Assembly: GCA_947172415.1 (NCBI GenBank) | Contig: OX359200.1 | Location: 2,544,501-2,608,500 of the forward strand | Source of the DNA: Chondrosia reniformis | Taxonomy: Eukaryota > Porifera > Demospongiae > Chondrillida > Chondrillidae | Length of the DNA: 64,000 bases | Direction: 5' to 3' | Shown here: one piece after another, positions 23,088 through 33,521 of the stretch | How the letters are laid out: each line of letters starts with the position of its first letter | Numbering within the stretch: position 1 is the first letter of the stretch | Made by a program: the position numbers and the translations under genes | The notes under the pieces: model-generated | The model's database searches: none | What the model saw: the letters and a program-made list of their open reading frames with translations, nothing else | What the model was told of the DNA's origin: nothing

Positions 23088-24647
23088 CTACTTTGCATCT
23101 TGCTTCAGCTGAAGTAGTTTTAGGCTTTCCCGACTAGTCAAGACCTGGCCTGCAACTTTGCCACCCTTTGCAGGCATGCAAGGGGGTGGTTTCACTACGA
23201 AATCACTGAAAGATGTTTTCTGTCTAAGTGGGACACGTTCTGCCACCTGTACGTCTGGAGAGGACACAGGTGGTGTAGAAGGTCCATCATGCTGTGGTAA
23301 TGCCTCACGATCTGATGGACGCTTACCCCTAGATGGGCTGTAGGGTGGGATATAAGCCAAGCCACTGCTTTTCACAAGCTTCATAGGGTCAAACTTGGTA
23401 GAAGTACACTTAGGCTCATCTGCTACTGCAGATCTCTGCCCGTCAAAAGGATAAATTCCAGTAACTCTATAGCTTGAAATAATGTTAGGCAAGGTCATTG
23501 CTTTATACCATGCCTCAGCAAACAGCCTACAAAAATCAAATTTGGTAATCAATTTCGCAGGGTTTACCATTGTAAATTTACGGCATCTCTCCCGCCATGC
23601 ACTCTTCAGTGGAGAGAAACACCCCCTGTCTAAAGGTTGTGTAACAGGTGTTGTGTTAAGGGGGAGAACAAACATTATCACTTGCTTCTCTGCAGCTAGC
23701 GTAATGGTGGCTGGGGAGTAGTGAGAGGAATGGCCATCCATTAGAAGTATAATTGTCCTTTCACAAGTTGCATATTGCAGAAAGTGACCAGTGAACCACT
23801 GATGGAACAACTCCTGTGTCATCCACCCATTTGCTGAAATGCCATACAGCGTGCCGGGAACTTCCCCTTCAGCAAACCTAATGTTAAAACTCTTCTGATT
23901 GAGTACAACAAAGGGCGGCATAGCTGTACCTGCTGCATTTGAACAGGCCAGCACGGTGTACTGCTCTTTAGCCCCACTTGTCAAATAGCTGGTGTGTTTT
24001 GAATATACTTGACCCACTACTTAATGGCAAGTGGGATTAATTAGGAGCCCAGTTTCATTGCAGTTGTAGATGGCTCCTGGTTTGTCTAGCATACCATTAG
24101 CCTCTAAACAGTCATGTGGAATATCAAAGTAACTGTCTAGGACTTCTTTGGTAGCAGCCTTTGCTCGACAATGAGACAAGGGGATGGCAGAGTTAAGTGT
24201 CACATTTGGGTGGCATTCAGAAAAACGCTGCCACCAGCCAGGTATAACAACACGGTCGATGCCCTTAGAATCCACGATCTCTTGTACAATTGCTATTACT
24301 TGTTTCTTTGTACACGGAAAGCCAATTTGTGCCACTTGGAAAAGGAAACTGACAAGCTCACCCTCTTCTTCTCCTGTTAAGTATGAACATCCTGGTCTAC
24401 TCCCTAGTGCACTCTTCCCCAAGTAATAGTCACTGAGTGTTGCCCTGGGGATGCCATACATGATTGATGCAGCTCTCAGTGATGTACGTCCATGCACATC
24501 TGCAAGGGCATGCTCCATGCTCTCACCTGTCCATGTCTTATACATACCTCGGTCAGCTTTGATAGCAGGTAACAGAGAATGCTGCAGTTGATCATGTTTC
24601 CTTTTTGCTCTTATCACCCTGCTCGCAAGAGCTGGGTGGGGAAACAT
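23088..24647 (-). pseudogene. pogo/jerky-like transposase (DDE_1), inactivated
   Basis: Cuts and pastes the element via a DDD catalytic site. The N-terminal half (24647-24021) has a helix-turn-helix of the psq/CENP-B type (SLRAASIMYGIPRATLSDYY), then PGCSYLTGEEEGELVSFLFQ, PGWWQRFSECHPNVTLNSAI and YNCNETGLLINP. The second half (24017-23088) is in the same frame and carries HTSYLTSGAKEQYTVLACSN, ILLMDGHSSHYS and TQPLDRGCFSPLK. One in-frame TAA (24021-24023) separates them. The first catalytic Asp of the family's DETG motif is Asn here (CNETG); the other two (MDGH, PLDRG) are present. A basic Lys/Glu-rich tail in the next frame after 23088 suggests a late frameshift. The transposase is therefore dead. 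Confidence 0.85.
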
Positions 24648-24926
24648 CTACAATAGGCACAAATATGAAGTGTAGCTGAATAAAATTCTTTTATACAGCC
24701 CATTAACTATTTCTTGCTAACACTCATATTGGTACTGAAGAATGTGAAGTTAGAGTCCATTAAATTTTGTTTCTCACCTATACATATCATAAATCTGGTA
24801 CTGTGCAACCATTACTAGCAATAGCAAGCTTCCTAACTAGCCAATAGCTATAGCTTCATCTAGTCGTTCTTTTGAAGTTAATAGCTAGAATGGATGGTTC
24901 AATACAAACCATGTATTGCTTAATTT

Positions 24927-25260
24927 AAGCTATAGTGCATTACCTTGAATTGCTCTCAGACTCTGCTTACACCGGTTGTACTTATGATCGGATCCTGTTA
25001 CACTGCAAATTGAGGATCCTGGCCCCCACAGTAGCACTACCAATCCCGCCAGAACAAGACCGCGCACGTGACTTGATTATGTCACATTTTGTGTTTCTTA
25101 AACATTATATATTGAAAGTTAAGAAATTTGTAGAAGATAGAGCTACCAGTTGTGAAGTATTCATGTGTGTCAGTCGAAAACTACTTTTGAAAATGGCTTT
25201 CTGTTGAAACTATGTATAGTCCGAATTCTGATTATATGTTGTTAGGTTTGGTTATCAAGC
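24927..25260. repeat. Right long terminal inverted repeat, inner part
   Basis: Reverse complement of 18691-19031. It ends at the Merlin boundary, after GGTTTGGTTATCAAGC. The outer part of the same arm resumes at 27903. Confidence 0.8.
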
Positions 25261-25709
25261 GGATCAGCCGTAATATACAGACACGGCGTCCATTTGCAAT
25301 TATGATGTAACGAATCACTTATGCTTCATATGACGACTCCTTTCCAAGTGTCCGTGGGCGCTTATCTAAATCCAGCGATGAAGTTGATTGATGCTGATCA
25401 ATCAATCGTCTGTGGCCGTTTTACACTTATTTCACTCCTAGTTTCACCCGTAAGTTCCCTTGCCCCTAGCCCATCTGTTATTACGTTAGTACTTGCGTTT
25501 CTTTTTAAAAGCTTTGGCGTGTGTCTAAATACTTTTTAAGGCTCAACGCTTTTAAGGTATTTCATTGTTGTTTGTAAACAAGGATAACCTTAATTTATAG
25601 AAATGTTTATAGTTTAACTGTGCCTGTTGTAAGTTGTTAAGTTAAGCAACACCTAAGTTGTTGATGTAGCAAATGAATGCTCGTTATGAATTAGGGTTTG
25701 GTTTAGATA

Positions 25710-25732
25710 GTTGGGTTAGGGTTAGGGTTAGC
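25710..25732. repeat. Short telomere-like TTAGGG run
   Basis: Three consecutive GTTAGG-type hexamers (GGGTTAGGGTTAGGGTTAG), with looser TTAGGG-like pieces at 25693 and 25905. It lies inside the Merlin-like element, upstream of the transposase start. Probably simple sequence rather than a telomere end. Confidence 0.5.
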
Positions 25733-26314
25733 AATGTATGGTGAGATATAGGGCAAATTTTTAAAAAAAATCATTTTTTATAAAACTCAATGGTTATACT
25801 TTATGGATGTCTGTGAGTGTTAATACCAAGTTAAAGCTTCATATCTCTCCATTTTCTAGAGTTACAGCACCAAAATTATTGTATATTGTACTTTAACTTA
25901 GGGTTAAGGTTAGGATTTTGATTTTAGTTACTAATTACCTTTGTTTCTTTCTACAGATAGAAGAAGAAAGAGAAGAGACAGCAAAATAACCTATTTAGTA
26001 TTCATTTTTGTAAAACTAAGATAGTAATAATAATATTAATTAACATTTAATTGCCAAATTGTGGCTACTTTTAGTTACGAAGCTGTGAATGATGTAATCC
26101 AACTTGCGTAACCACCATGTACCGGTATATACGGGTATCACGCAATTGTGGGTACGAGCTGTAATTAAGTTCATAAGTGTGCATAAACATTACCAGCGAC
26201 CTTTTCCAAGATTTTTTGTGCATTTAATAGAATTCATGTGTCTAATTAAATTCACTCATTGTCTAATTAAATTCATTCGCAATATTTAGGCGTTTTTTAC
26301 AGCGGTTTTAAAAA

Positions 26315-27349
26315 ATGTCATTTTTGGAAATTGGGAAGGTTACTTTTGGACCACAAGATGATCTACTTGATTGGTTTCAATCAAAAGGGCTGCTGGCAAG
26401 CAGCAGGACCTGTTCCTGTGGCACAGCTATGACCATGTTTCCACGCCAAAATATCTCGGACAAATTCAGGTACATTTAAAATTAATGAAACTTATGTACA
26501 ATAAAAATAGGATAAAAATAATTATAATTATGTAATTATCACATAGATGGAGGTGTCCTGCATGTCACAAGTGTGCCACACTCAGGGAGGGGAGCTGCTT
26601 CAGTAAATCTAAGCTCACACTACAGAAGTGGCTCCTCCTCATGCACTGGTGGGCCTTCGAAATAGCTGTGACAACTGCTGCTGCCCAAATAGAGGTCACC
26701 GAGAACACGAATGGAATGTGCTCCACCAAGCTGTGTTCTCTGCAGATTCTCCTTGGAGGTCAAGGGGTGGTGGTGCAAATCGATGAGTTGCTATTTTTCC
26801 ACAAACCTAAGGTATATAAAATTACAAAGAAATGATGATTGAAAAAGAAATTAACATTTAAATTCAATTAACATTCGAAATGTACTTATGTATACACAGA
26901 ATCACAGGGGCAGACCTCTAAGGCAGGAACGATGGGTGTTTGGGTTATGTGACACTTCCTTCGACCCAGCCCTTGGGTACATGGAGCTGGTGCCTGACCG
27001 AAGGGCTGGTACTCTGCTGCCAATCATTCAAACTCACGTGAAGCCAGGCACCATCATCGCCTCTGATTAATGGAGGGTGTACAGTAATGTTGGGCAGCTA
27101 CCCAATGTAGTTGCACACAGAACTGTAAATCACAGCTTTAACTTCGTGGGTCCTACTGGGACCCACACGCAAAACATTGAAAGCTACTGGAATAGAGCAA
27201 AAATTATATTTAAAAATATGAGAGGGGTTTCGGAAGAACAACTGCCATCCTACCTGGACGAGTTCATGTGGCGGGAGAGGTATGGGGTATCAAAAAGGGA
27301 AGCGTTTCAAAACCTAATTGCACACATCAAACAACAATATCCTGTTTAG
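26315..27349 (+). pseudogene. Merlin/ISXO2-like transposase, spliced, one stop
   Basis: A DDE transposase of the IS1595/ISXO2 family. Three exons are read: 26315-26469 (AAATTCAG|GTACAT), 26547-26811 (ATAG|ATGG to AAG|GTATAT) and 26900-27349 (ACAG|AATC), with phases 2 and 0 preserved. A zinc ribbon is split by the first intron (CSCG ... RWRCPACHKC). The catalytic triad is present: VVQIDELLFF (D), GTIIASD (D) and THTQNIESYW (E). The middle has HRGRP and ERWVFGLCDTS, typical of the family. One in-frame TAA (27068-27070) follows the second Asp where a Gln codon is expected. A small deletion is likely near TENTNGMCSTK. Otherwise near-complete. Confidence 0.85.
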
Positions 27350-27902
27350 ATACTTCATCTTTTACATTTACACTATTAATATCCGTTTTTGTAATCATAG
27401 ATAGTAATGATTGGATTGGAAAATACTAAATAAATCAAGGGTTTGTTTACAAACAAACAATGAGTAAACAAACACCAACAGTTGAGAATACATACTTAAT
27501 ATGACAACAAAAACGGGTGATCATATGCCAATCTTTAATTAAACTGGAATTATATTATAGCATTTAGTTGGGATTCCCTAAGAGGGCCAAATTACAGAAC
27601 GCCTGAACCATAGGCGCTCTGTAATTTTTCGGAAATTTTTTTAACGCAAAATCAGGGGAAGAACCATAACAAGGAAGAAAAATCATGGACACAGCCAACG
27701 ATCCCAACTAACAACTTACGGGCGCATCTGATTTTCGAAAGCGTAAGGTAATCCTTCCATCCATCAACCCCTATGAACAAGCAAAGAAGTAAAGGCAGTT
27801 AACTCCCAGCGAAACTTCGAAGCGCCTCTTGAAATGATGCGTGAGTGATTCGTTACGTCAAAATTACAAATGGACGCCGTGTCCATATATTACGGCTGAT
27901 CC

Positions 27903-28148
27903 AAAAACTGAAGGCGCTAGAGGCTTTCGTCCGAATTCTGATTAAACCATCTGAACTTTGCTTATATTCGGCCACCCCACTTAAACAGCTTGTGTTCGAT
28001 GAAGCCGAGGCGCAGCCCCCTCTTACTGTGCCTGCTGGTATCTCTCAAGAGTGGCTACAATTTTATATCCATTTGAGGCTCGTAGCTTTAATACTTGCTG
28101 AGAGCAGGGCATCTGAATTCTGATGTGGCCGAATTCTGATACATTACT
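27903..28148. repeat. Right long terminal inverted repeat, outer part
   Basis: Reverse complement of 18342-18590, from AAAAACTGAAGGCGCTAG to CATTACT. It contains a readable frame (27845-28123) only because the arm is a copy of the left one; no gene is implied. Confidence 0.8.
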
Positions 28149-28460
28149 CTAAATTCAGCGGGACAAGGACTTATTGCATAGAGATGTTCTCTACGTGAGT
28201 TGAATTGGATGTACCTTAAGTTAGCCAGCAGTCCTGTAATAAACTTTACGCTTTACCTAAATTGTTTACAAGGACTTATTGCATAGAGTTTGTAAGCGAT
28301 GTTGTCTACATGAATTGAAGATGAACCCTGATGCCTAGGTAGCATCGCGCTTGCTTTGCTGTAAGAAGGTAAAGGAAACCTTTGTTTCAAGTTAGGCTGT
28401 CATTTTAGAGCTCACTTTACCTTACTTTTGCCACATGTGTACTTAGATTTTAAATTCATT
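28149..28460 (+). repeat. Repeat Y, right remainder of the interrupted array
   Basis: Starts AAATTCAGCGGGACAAGGAC and follows the Y consensus to CCACATGTGTACTTAG. It continues the array cut by the long-TIR transposon. Confidence 0.75.
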
Positions 28461-29469
28461 TTGAATGTGTAATCAATTATAATATGTAGTCACATACCAT
28501 TTCCTTATCGTTAAACAAACATTGTTTATTTTAAACAGCGTCTATAGACGTGCTACACAAACATTCAATAGGTGAATTGAAGTGAAAATATCAATCGCAC
28601 GTAGGAATCAGTTCAGGTGAGTAATAAAGTGTACAATTGTACAGTCATGTAACCTAGTCTGTGTGTTATCCATTGTCAAATCGACTTCTCGATTGTTCCC
28701 CCAAACACTACTCAAGGTCCTGTAATGGATTGGATGGTGAGCCCAGTGAAGAAGAACATTTTGGAAATGTCATCTTTCTCCCAGTTGTTTAGTTATACTT
28801 TAAGTAAACAATCAGTTCAGGTGAAAGTAGTTCCAGGCATAGCATGCTGATGTTTGAACCTTCGTATTTCTGAAACTTCAGATTGTCTTCTGTACCTATC
28901 TATTGTGACTAACACTATCGAAAGTCCAGCTCGGATTTTAGTGTTGATTTCAGTGAATAGGTTTATTGGGCAACTAAAAGCATTGAGAGATTTCTAGGCT
29001 TTGCTATGTAATTTGTAGCTTCTAAAAACTGTATTCTTAGCATAATAACAGGATGAATTGACTATATGTAATGTATTTTCATAGCAGGGTTTTGTGCAGT
29101 GTTGTTCTCATTGAATTGAGTTGATTTTACTTTGAAGACTAAGCAACAAGCAAAGAGGGATACCTAGACTTTTCTATAGTCCTTCATGCACTCTCATTAC
29201 CAGAAATTAGTCAAAAATGTAATGATGGATGCCATGCATTTGAGCATGACAATAAGATGGATTGTGCATGGGCTGGGGTGAATGTTGAAATACAACAACA
29301 AATTTGTTGGGACATCATCAAATTACGTATACATATAAAAGAAGTATTTTTGAACATCTTTTATCTTTTGTAAAGTTGTGGCTTTGAAAAAAAGTCATTT
29401 TTGTTTCTTTAATATATTAATACTTGTATGAAATGTAAGTTAGTCTATTGCAATAGTCTAATAGTAATT
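28461..29469. other. No feature recognised
   Basis: AT-rich sequence without a convincing ORF, splice pair or repeat match in this window. A 12-bp palindrome CGTCTATAGACG lies at about 28539. It may be 3' flank of the minus-strand gene that ends at 29470. Confidence 0.5.
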
Positions 29470-30367
29470 CTAATGGTAGTCATAGTTACGTGCAATAAGA
29501 TGTAGCAACAGCCTGCTTGGTGAAGGTGGTGGTACAGGCTGTGGTTTTAATGTTGTTGATGGAGCAGGGGCTTCTACTTTGGCTGCTTCCACTTTAGCCT
29601 TCTCTTTTTTCCTCATTCGTCTTTCCTTCCGCAATATCTCACTCTAAATATATTGTATCAACATGTATATAATACAGACTTTGTATCATTATATACACTT
29701 ACCACTTTTTCTTCGGTTTTTTGTTTCTCATTTATCTACATGAAAGAATAACGAAAAACATTTGTCTTATGCTGCACCTCCTCCATATGCCGTACCTCTT
29801 CCATATGCCGTACCTAGCTGCAAAGCAGAAAAAATGCATACATTGAAGAATAGCTGGACATTCCACATTTTTACTATTATTAACATTGCTTTTACTTACA
29901 TTTCGATTATTCTGTCAGCACAGCAGTGCCACAACTATCATTAGTTGTGTGATGGCCTATGTACATAGTGGAGGTATTAATAGTAACTTGCACTGAGCCA
30001 TGTGCACTTTTACACATATAGCAAACAGTATATTTCATGCACTTACTATTCTTGCCATCCATCCGCCTGTAAAAAAAGGAGTACCAAAGCCCCTATTATC
30101 ACCGTGTAAAGAGCCTATGTGCAGTGTGGATGTATACCAAATAGATGGTAGATTTGTCGAATTAAATACAGTCTAACTCACAAAGTAACCCGACGCTAGG
30201 AATATGGCTGTTGTGTTCACTGCACTAAGCACCTCTACTCTCAATGCCATTTCTTTCGTTGGAAAATGTCTAAAAACCATGGAAACGATGGTAAGCAGTT
30301 GCACACGTTGTATGCGGTCATTATTGCTATGGAAATCGTTAATCGTTCCGAGCTCAAAGATAGGCAA
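29470..30367 (-). CDS. Small multi-exon coiled-coil gene, unknown function
   Basis: Exon 1 (30367-30182, 62 codons) starts MPIFELGTINDFHSNNDRIQ and ends SGYF at a consensus donor (TTT|GTGAGT). Further phase-0 candidates are 29911-29900 (CAG|AATAATCGAAAT|GTAAGT), about 29813-29760 (VRHMEEVRHMEEVQHKTN, weak donor), 29735-29703 (INEKQKTEEKV|GTAAGT) and the last exon 29643-29470 (SEILRKERRMRKKEKAKVEA ... NYDYH, stop TAG). Joined in this order they stay in frame and give a Glu/Lys-rich coiled coil ending in a Pro-rich tail. A 20-nt candidate exon (30066-30047) with strong splice sites would shift the frame into an early stop. I do not recognise the protein. The model is by eye. Confidence 0.5.
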
Positions 30368-30509
30368 CTAGTGTTCTCTTTACGAAATTGACGCTGTTCA
30401 TGAATTCTCCTAGTCGGAAGCTTCCCTCGAGCTTTCAGGAATTCATCCTATTTGCACTGTGTGCGATACTTAGCTGCCATACAGCGTGCTTTTCAGCACT
30501 AAATCGGTG
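30368..30509. promoter_or_regulatory. Candidate bidirectional promoter
   Basis: Only about 140 bp separates the ATG of the minus-strand coiled-coil gene (30367) from a plus-strand candidate first coding exon (30510). The interval is less AT-rich than its surroundings and has no TATA box in either direction. A shared promoter is inferred from geometry only. Confidence 0.4.
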
Positions 30510-30527
30510 ATGGGAGACTTCGCTGAG
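30510..30527 (+). CDS. Candidate first coding exon of a divergent gene
   Basis: ATG GGA GAC TTC GCT GAG followed directly by a perfect donor GTAAGT: an 18-nt coding start (MGDFAE) ending in phase 0. The rest of the gene is not resolved. A downstream frame at 30944-31123 could be its last exon, though its acceptor (CCACCCAG) gives phase 2, so at least one exon would lie between. Confidence 0.35.
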
Positions 30528-30943
30528 GTAAGTAATTTATTTTCTCTAATTGGTGTTAGTGTGTATGAGCTGTGTAAACAGTTGTTGGGCTGATATTCAT
30601 ATATAGCTAACCGAATAAGTTGTCATATTTGTTCAACACTGTTCTTTGGCAATTAGCTATAAAATATGAAATACTGTATATCGGTAAATGAATCCATGTG
30701 TCAAAAGAATATGAATTAAATGTATTCGCAATCGTTTGACACGTATTGATTTAACCACAACGGTTTACTGCTATATAGTTGACATCGTGAAATGATTCAT
30801 TTTGATTGCCAAGAGAATCATTCGAGTAGTGACCTGGTAATAATTACGAATAGCGACGATTTTTCTAATGATATGAATGTAAATCTAAGATGCGGAAAAG
30901 TTTGATAGAAGTATAATTTGGGCATAATGCTATTTGATTGACG

Positions 30944-31123
30944 ATGCCACCCAGTGTAGCAGGTGAACAAATGTATAATCTGCATATATGCCACTATACG
31001 CACAACAGAGAGTTGAGTATGCCTAAGTTACAAGCTCCACGATCTAAGGTTATATGTAGGTCCAAAAGTCCGTCCAACTTAAAGGTTGTCTGCGAAGAAA
31101 TGCTGGCACAAAAATTGTCCTAA
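30944..31123 (+). CDS. Possible terminal exon, basic peptide
   Basis: An open frame in plus orientation: EQMYNLHICHYTH, then MPKLQAPRSKVICRSKSPS and a terminal CEEMLAQKLS before TAA. A pyrimidine-poor acceptor lies near 30952. Rich in Lys/Arg/Ser. No family recognised. It may belong with the 30510 exon or be chance. Confidence 0.25.
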   Translation: MPPSVAGEQMYNLHICHYTHNRELSMPKLQAPRSKVICRSKSPSNLKVVCEEMLAQKLS

Positions 31124-31365
31124 TGGGCCTACGATTGCCAGAAGCTTCCATGTTTTGAGTTTACATTCAAAACATTTGAAGGTGCACTAGAGGATCTTGT
31201 AACATAATGCAGACACTTTTACGTATACATACTATATGCATGTGTGCAGGTCTCATCAATTATATCTATTGAAATATATTCAACATTTCAAGCTACTGTC
31301 AACTACATATTAATGAAGTAAATACAACCTGCAACACGTATGCAGTTATAAAAAATTTTAGTCTC

Positions 31366-31514
31366 TCAACCTCGCAGTGTAGGGTGAAGCAAGGTAAATA
31401 CGTATATTGCGATATTCCTTGAGCCATGCACTTCAGCTATTTTCTGTTTCCTGTTCCACATTTTAGCTTCCTTTTCCAGTTCATTGATTTTGGCTCTCTC
31501 CTTCACATAATGAC
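31366..31514 (-). CDS. Terminal exon of a coiled-coil gene
   Basis: A strong acceptor on the minus strand (TTTTTTTGTCTTAG|GTCATT) opens a frame HYVKERAKINELEKEAKMWN, RKQKIAEVHG, then a hydrophobic tail ending LHPTLRG and TGA at 31368-31366. The first half has heptad spacing as in axonemal coiled-coil proteins. Upstream exons would lie beyond the minisatellite at higher coordinates and were not found. It may be an orphaned exon. Confidence 0.35.
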
Positions 31515-31647
31515 CTAAGACAAAAAAACATCATCACATGACAATCACGTCATCCTATCTCTGGTACTCTATAATCTTCAATGTTTTGTCTGAAATGCTT
31601 TTCAACTTTGTCATTCTCCAATATACACATAGTAGACACTGTGTTAT

Positions 31648-32345
31648 CCTATAGCTAAGGCTGAGTAAGGGGTGTGGTCCTTTAGCTAAGGCTGAGTAAG
31701 GGGTGTGGTCCTACAGCTAAGGCTGAGTAAGGTGTGTGGTCCTACAGCTAAGGCTGAGTAAGGGGTGTGGTCCTATAGCTAAGGCTGAGTAAGGGGTGTG
31801 GTCCTATAGCTAAGGCTGAGTAAGGGGTATGGTCCTATAACTAAGGCTGAGTAAGGGGTGTGGTCCGATAGTTAAGGCTGAGTAAGGGATGTGGTCCTAT
31901 AGCTCAGGCTGAGTAAGGGGTGTGGTCCTATAGCTAAGGCTGAGTAAGGGGTGTGGTCCTATAGCTAAGGCTAAGTAAGGAGTATGGTTCTATATAGCTA
32001 AGGCTAAATAAGGGGTGTGATCCTATAGCTAAGGCTGAGTAAGGAGTATGGTTCTAAAGCTAACGCTAGGTAAGGGGTGTGGTCCTAAAACTAAGGCTGA
32101 GTAAAGAGTATGGTTCTATATAGCTAAGGCTGAGTCAGGGGTGTGGTCCCATAACTAAGGCTGAGTAAAGAGTATGGTTCTATATAGCTAAGGCTGAGTA
32201 AAGGGTGTGGTCCTCTAGCTAAGGCTGAGTAAAGGGTGTGGTCCTATAGCTAAGGCTGAGTAAAGGGTGTGGTCCTATAGCTAAGGGATGCAGTTGTAGA
32301 GCTAAGGTAGAGTGAGGGGTGGGGTGTCCTATAGGCAGGGTGGAG
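31648..32345. repeat. 31-bp minisatellite
   Basis: About 22 copies of a 31-bp unit, CTATAGCTAAGGCTGAGTAA followed by GGGGTGTGGTC. Variant units AGAGTATGGTTCTATATAG appear in the second half and give a mixed higher-order pattern. Copies degrade after 32280. Confidence 0.95.
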
Positions 32346-32699
32346 TGAGAGAGTTAAGGGGTATGGTCATCACATTGTGAGTACCTTGTATCCATGGTAA
32401 TATTAATTCGCATCAATATGCGTAAATGTGTATTAATCCTTTTCACGCTGCATATGAATTCGACTCCTCGATGCCTCTTAGTGTAAAACAAATAGTATGG
32501 AAAGTAAAGCCTGATGATACTGTCATACGGTATCATAATGAAAAACAGCGAATGGTACATACATCCATTCGTTGGCACATTTATATGCATGTTGTCTCAA
32601 CGGTTTGGAGTGATGGCAGTGAGTCGGTCTTTGGGGGCAAGCATATGTATACAAGCCCAACTAGAAAGCATTCAAAGGAATGCTGCTATATACAAACCA
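32346..32699. other. No feature recognised
   Basis: Sequence between the minisatellite and the LINE ORF1. A plus-strand frame (32426-32716) exists but shows no family signature. It may be 5' UTR of the LINE. Confidence 0.4.
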
Positions 32700-32708
32700 A
32701 AATGATGA

Positions 32709-33521
32709 ATGAATAAGATGGCACTCACCATTGGGTTGTTGGCTTACCTCAAGGCTTTTCGCCAGCGTGATGACTGTGAGTCAATTCGGAACGAGATCTC
32801 GAGCAAATATGTTGCTAAGTCGATCCGTGCTGCTAAGGACATTCTGTGGAGCGATTGCAGCACTGATCTGTCGAGATTAAAGCTGGAGAAGAAAGTGAGA
32901 CGAAACTCGATGGTACGCTCTCAAGAACTGTCCGACCTTGATGATATTATCGAGGCTTTTGATATGCTGGATAGCGATGCTTGTCTACCAGAGGTCGTCT
33001 GCTCGGTGGAGGATCTCCTTTAGATGCCTCAACTTCTCCCTTTGTGTGGCGTTGAGCGAGTGTCTGAGGATGTTTGCACTTTGTGAGTAGATCTCTGCTC
33101 CCGTCTCGAGGGTATTGAAAAAAGTCTTCAACACTCTCTCTCTACTCCCTCTGTGTCTGAGAATGGGTCCAATGCAAATTTGCATAGTAGTTCGTCTCAA
33201 AGGCAAGCTCCTGACACGCTCAAACGAGGAAGTAATATTGTTCTTTTTGGTATCCCGGAAGATAAGGATCTTTCAATTGTTTGTGATGTTCTGCAGGCTG
33301 CATCTGAACCCACCCGCCCTAGACCTATTCTCATTAAGCTCAACTGTCCTTAGGACAGGCGAATTTTCCTTGCTGGATAGAAGCGGTTGTCAAGCATCAA
33401 TGAAATGGAAAAGTACTTCTTACAGCCAGATCTGCCTGTAGAAGAACGCAAGAAATGGAGAGCTGCATATCTGGCACGGATAACACCAGCTAGGAATTTC
33501 CACTCCACTGATCCACAATGA
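32709..33521 (+). pseudogene. LINE ORF1 (nucleic-acid-binding protein), broken
   Basis: The first frame reads MNKMALTIGLLAYLKAFRQR, then RAAKDILWSDCSTDLSRLKL and EAFDMLDSDACLPEVVC, which I know as the N-terminal region of ORF1 in CR1/L2-like LINEs of corals and sponges. After a shift near 33020 come SRLEGIEKSLQHSLSTPSVS (coiled coil), RGSNIVLFGIPEDKDLSIV and RPILIKLNC, then DRRIFLAG and FLQPDLPVEERKKWRAAYLA. These are the RRM-like and C-terminal parts of an ORF1p. At least three disruptions are present. Confidence 0.6.

Larger units (their letters stand above)
25261..27902 (+). mobile_element. Merlin/ISXO2-like DNA transposon
   Basis: Terminal inverted repeats of about 60 bp: left GGATCAGCCGTAATATACAG, right (reverse-complemented) GGATCAGCCGTAATATATGG, both continuing ACACGGCGTCCATTTG and GTAACGAATCACT. 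It encloses one spliced transposase gene. No 8 to 9-bp target duplication is seen at the junctions. The 27584-27625 segment is an imperfect hairpin (AAATTACAG...CTGTAATTT). Confidence 0.85.
18342..28148 (-). mobile_element. Long-TIR pogo/Ulp1 transposon with nested insertions
   Basis: Outermost termini match as inverted repeats: AGTAATGTATCAGAATTCGG at 18342 and its complement ending at 28148. The unit lies inside a Y array: the left neighbour ends a Y unit at AAATTAATTA and the right neighbour resumes Y at AAATTCAGCGGGACAAGG. Internal minus-strand genes are a pogo/jerky-like transposase, a Ulp1-PHD protein and a relic of helical-bundle exons. A Merlin-like element occupies 25261-27902. Removing it leaves an element of about 7.2 kb. 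A clean TA duplication is only possible on the left, so the exact target site is uncertain. Confidence 0.75.

Noticed and set aside
25710-25732. Chromosome end or telomere fusion
   Set aside because: Only about three TTAGGG-like units inside a transposon; no longer array or subtelomeric break.
27845-28123. A 92-codon plus-strand frame, mirrored at 18414-18632
   Set aside because: Both are readings of the two terminal inverted repeat arms; no domain and no start context.
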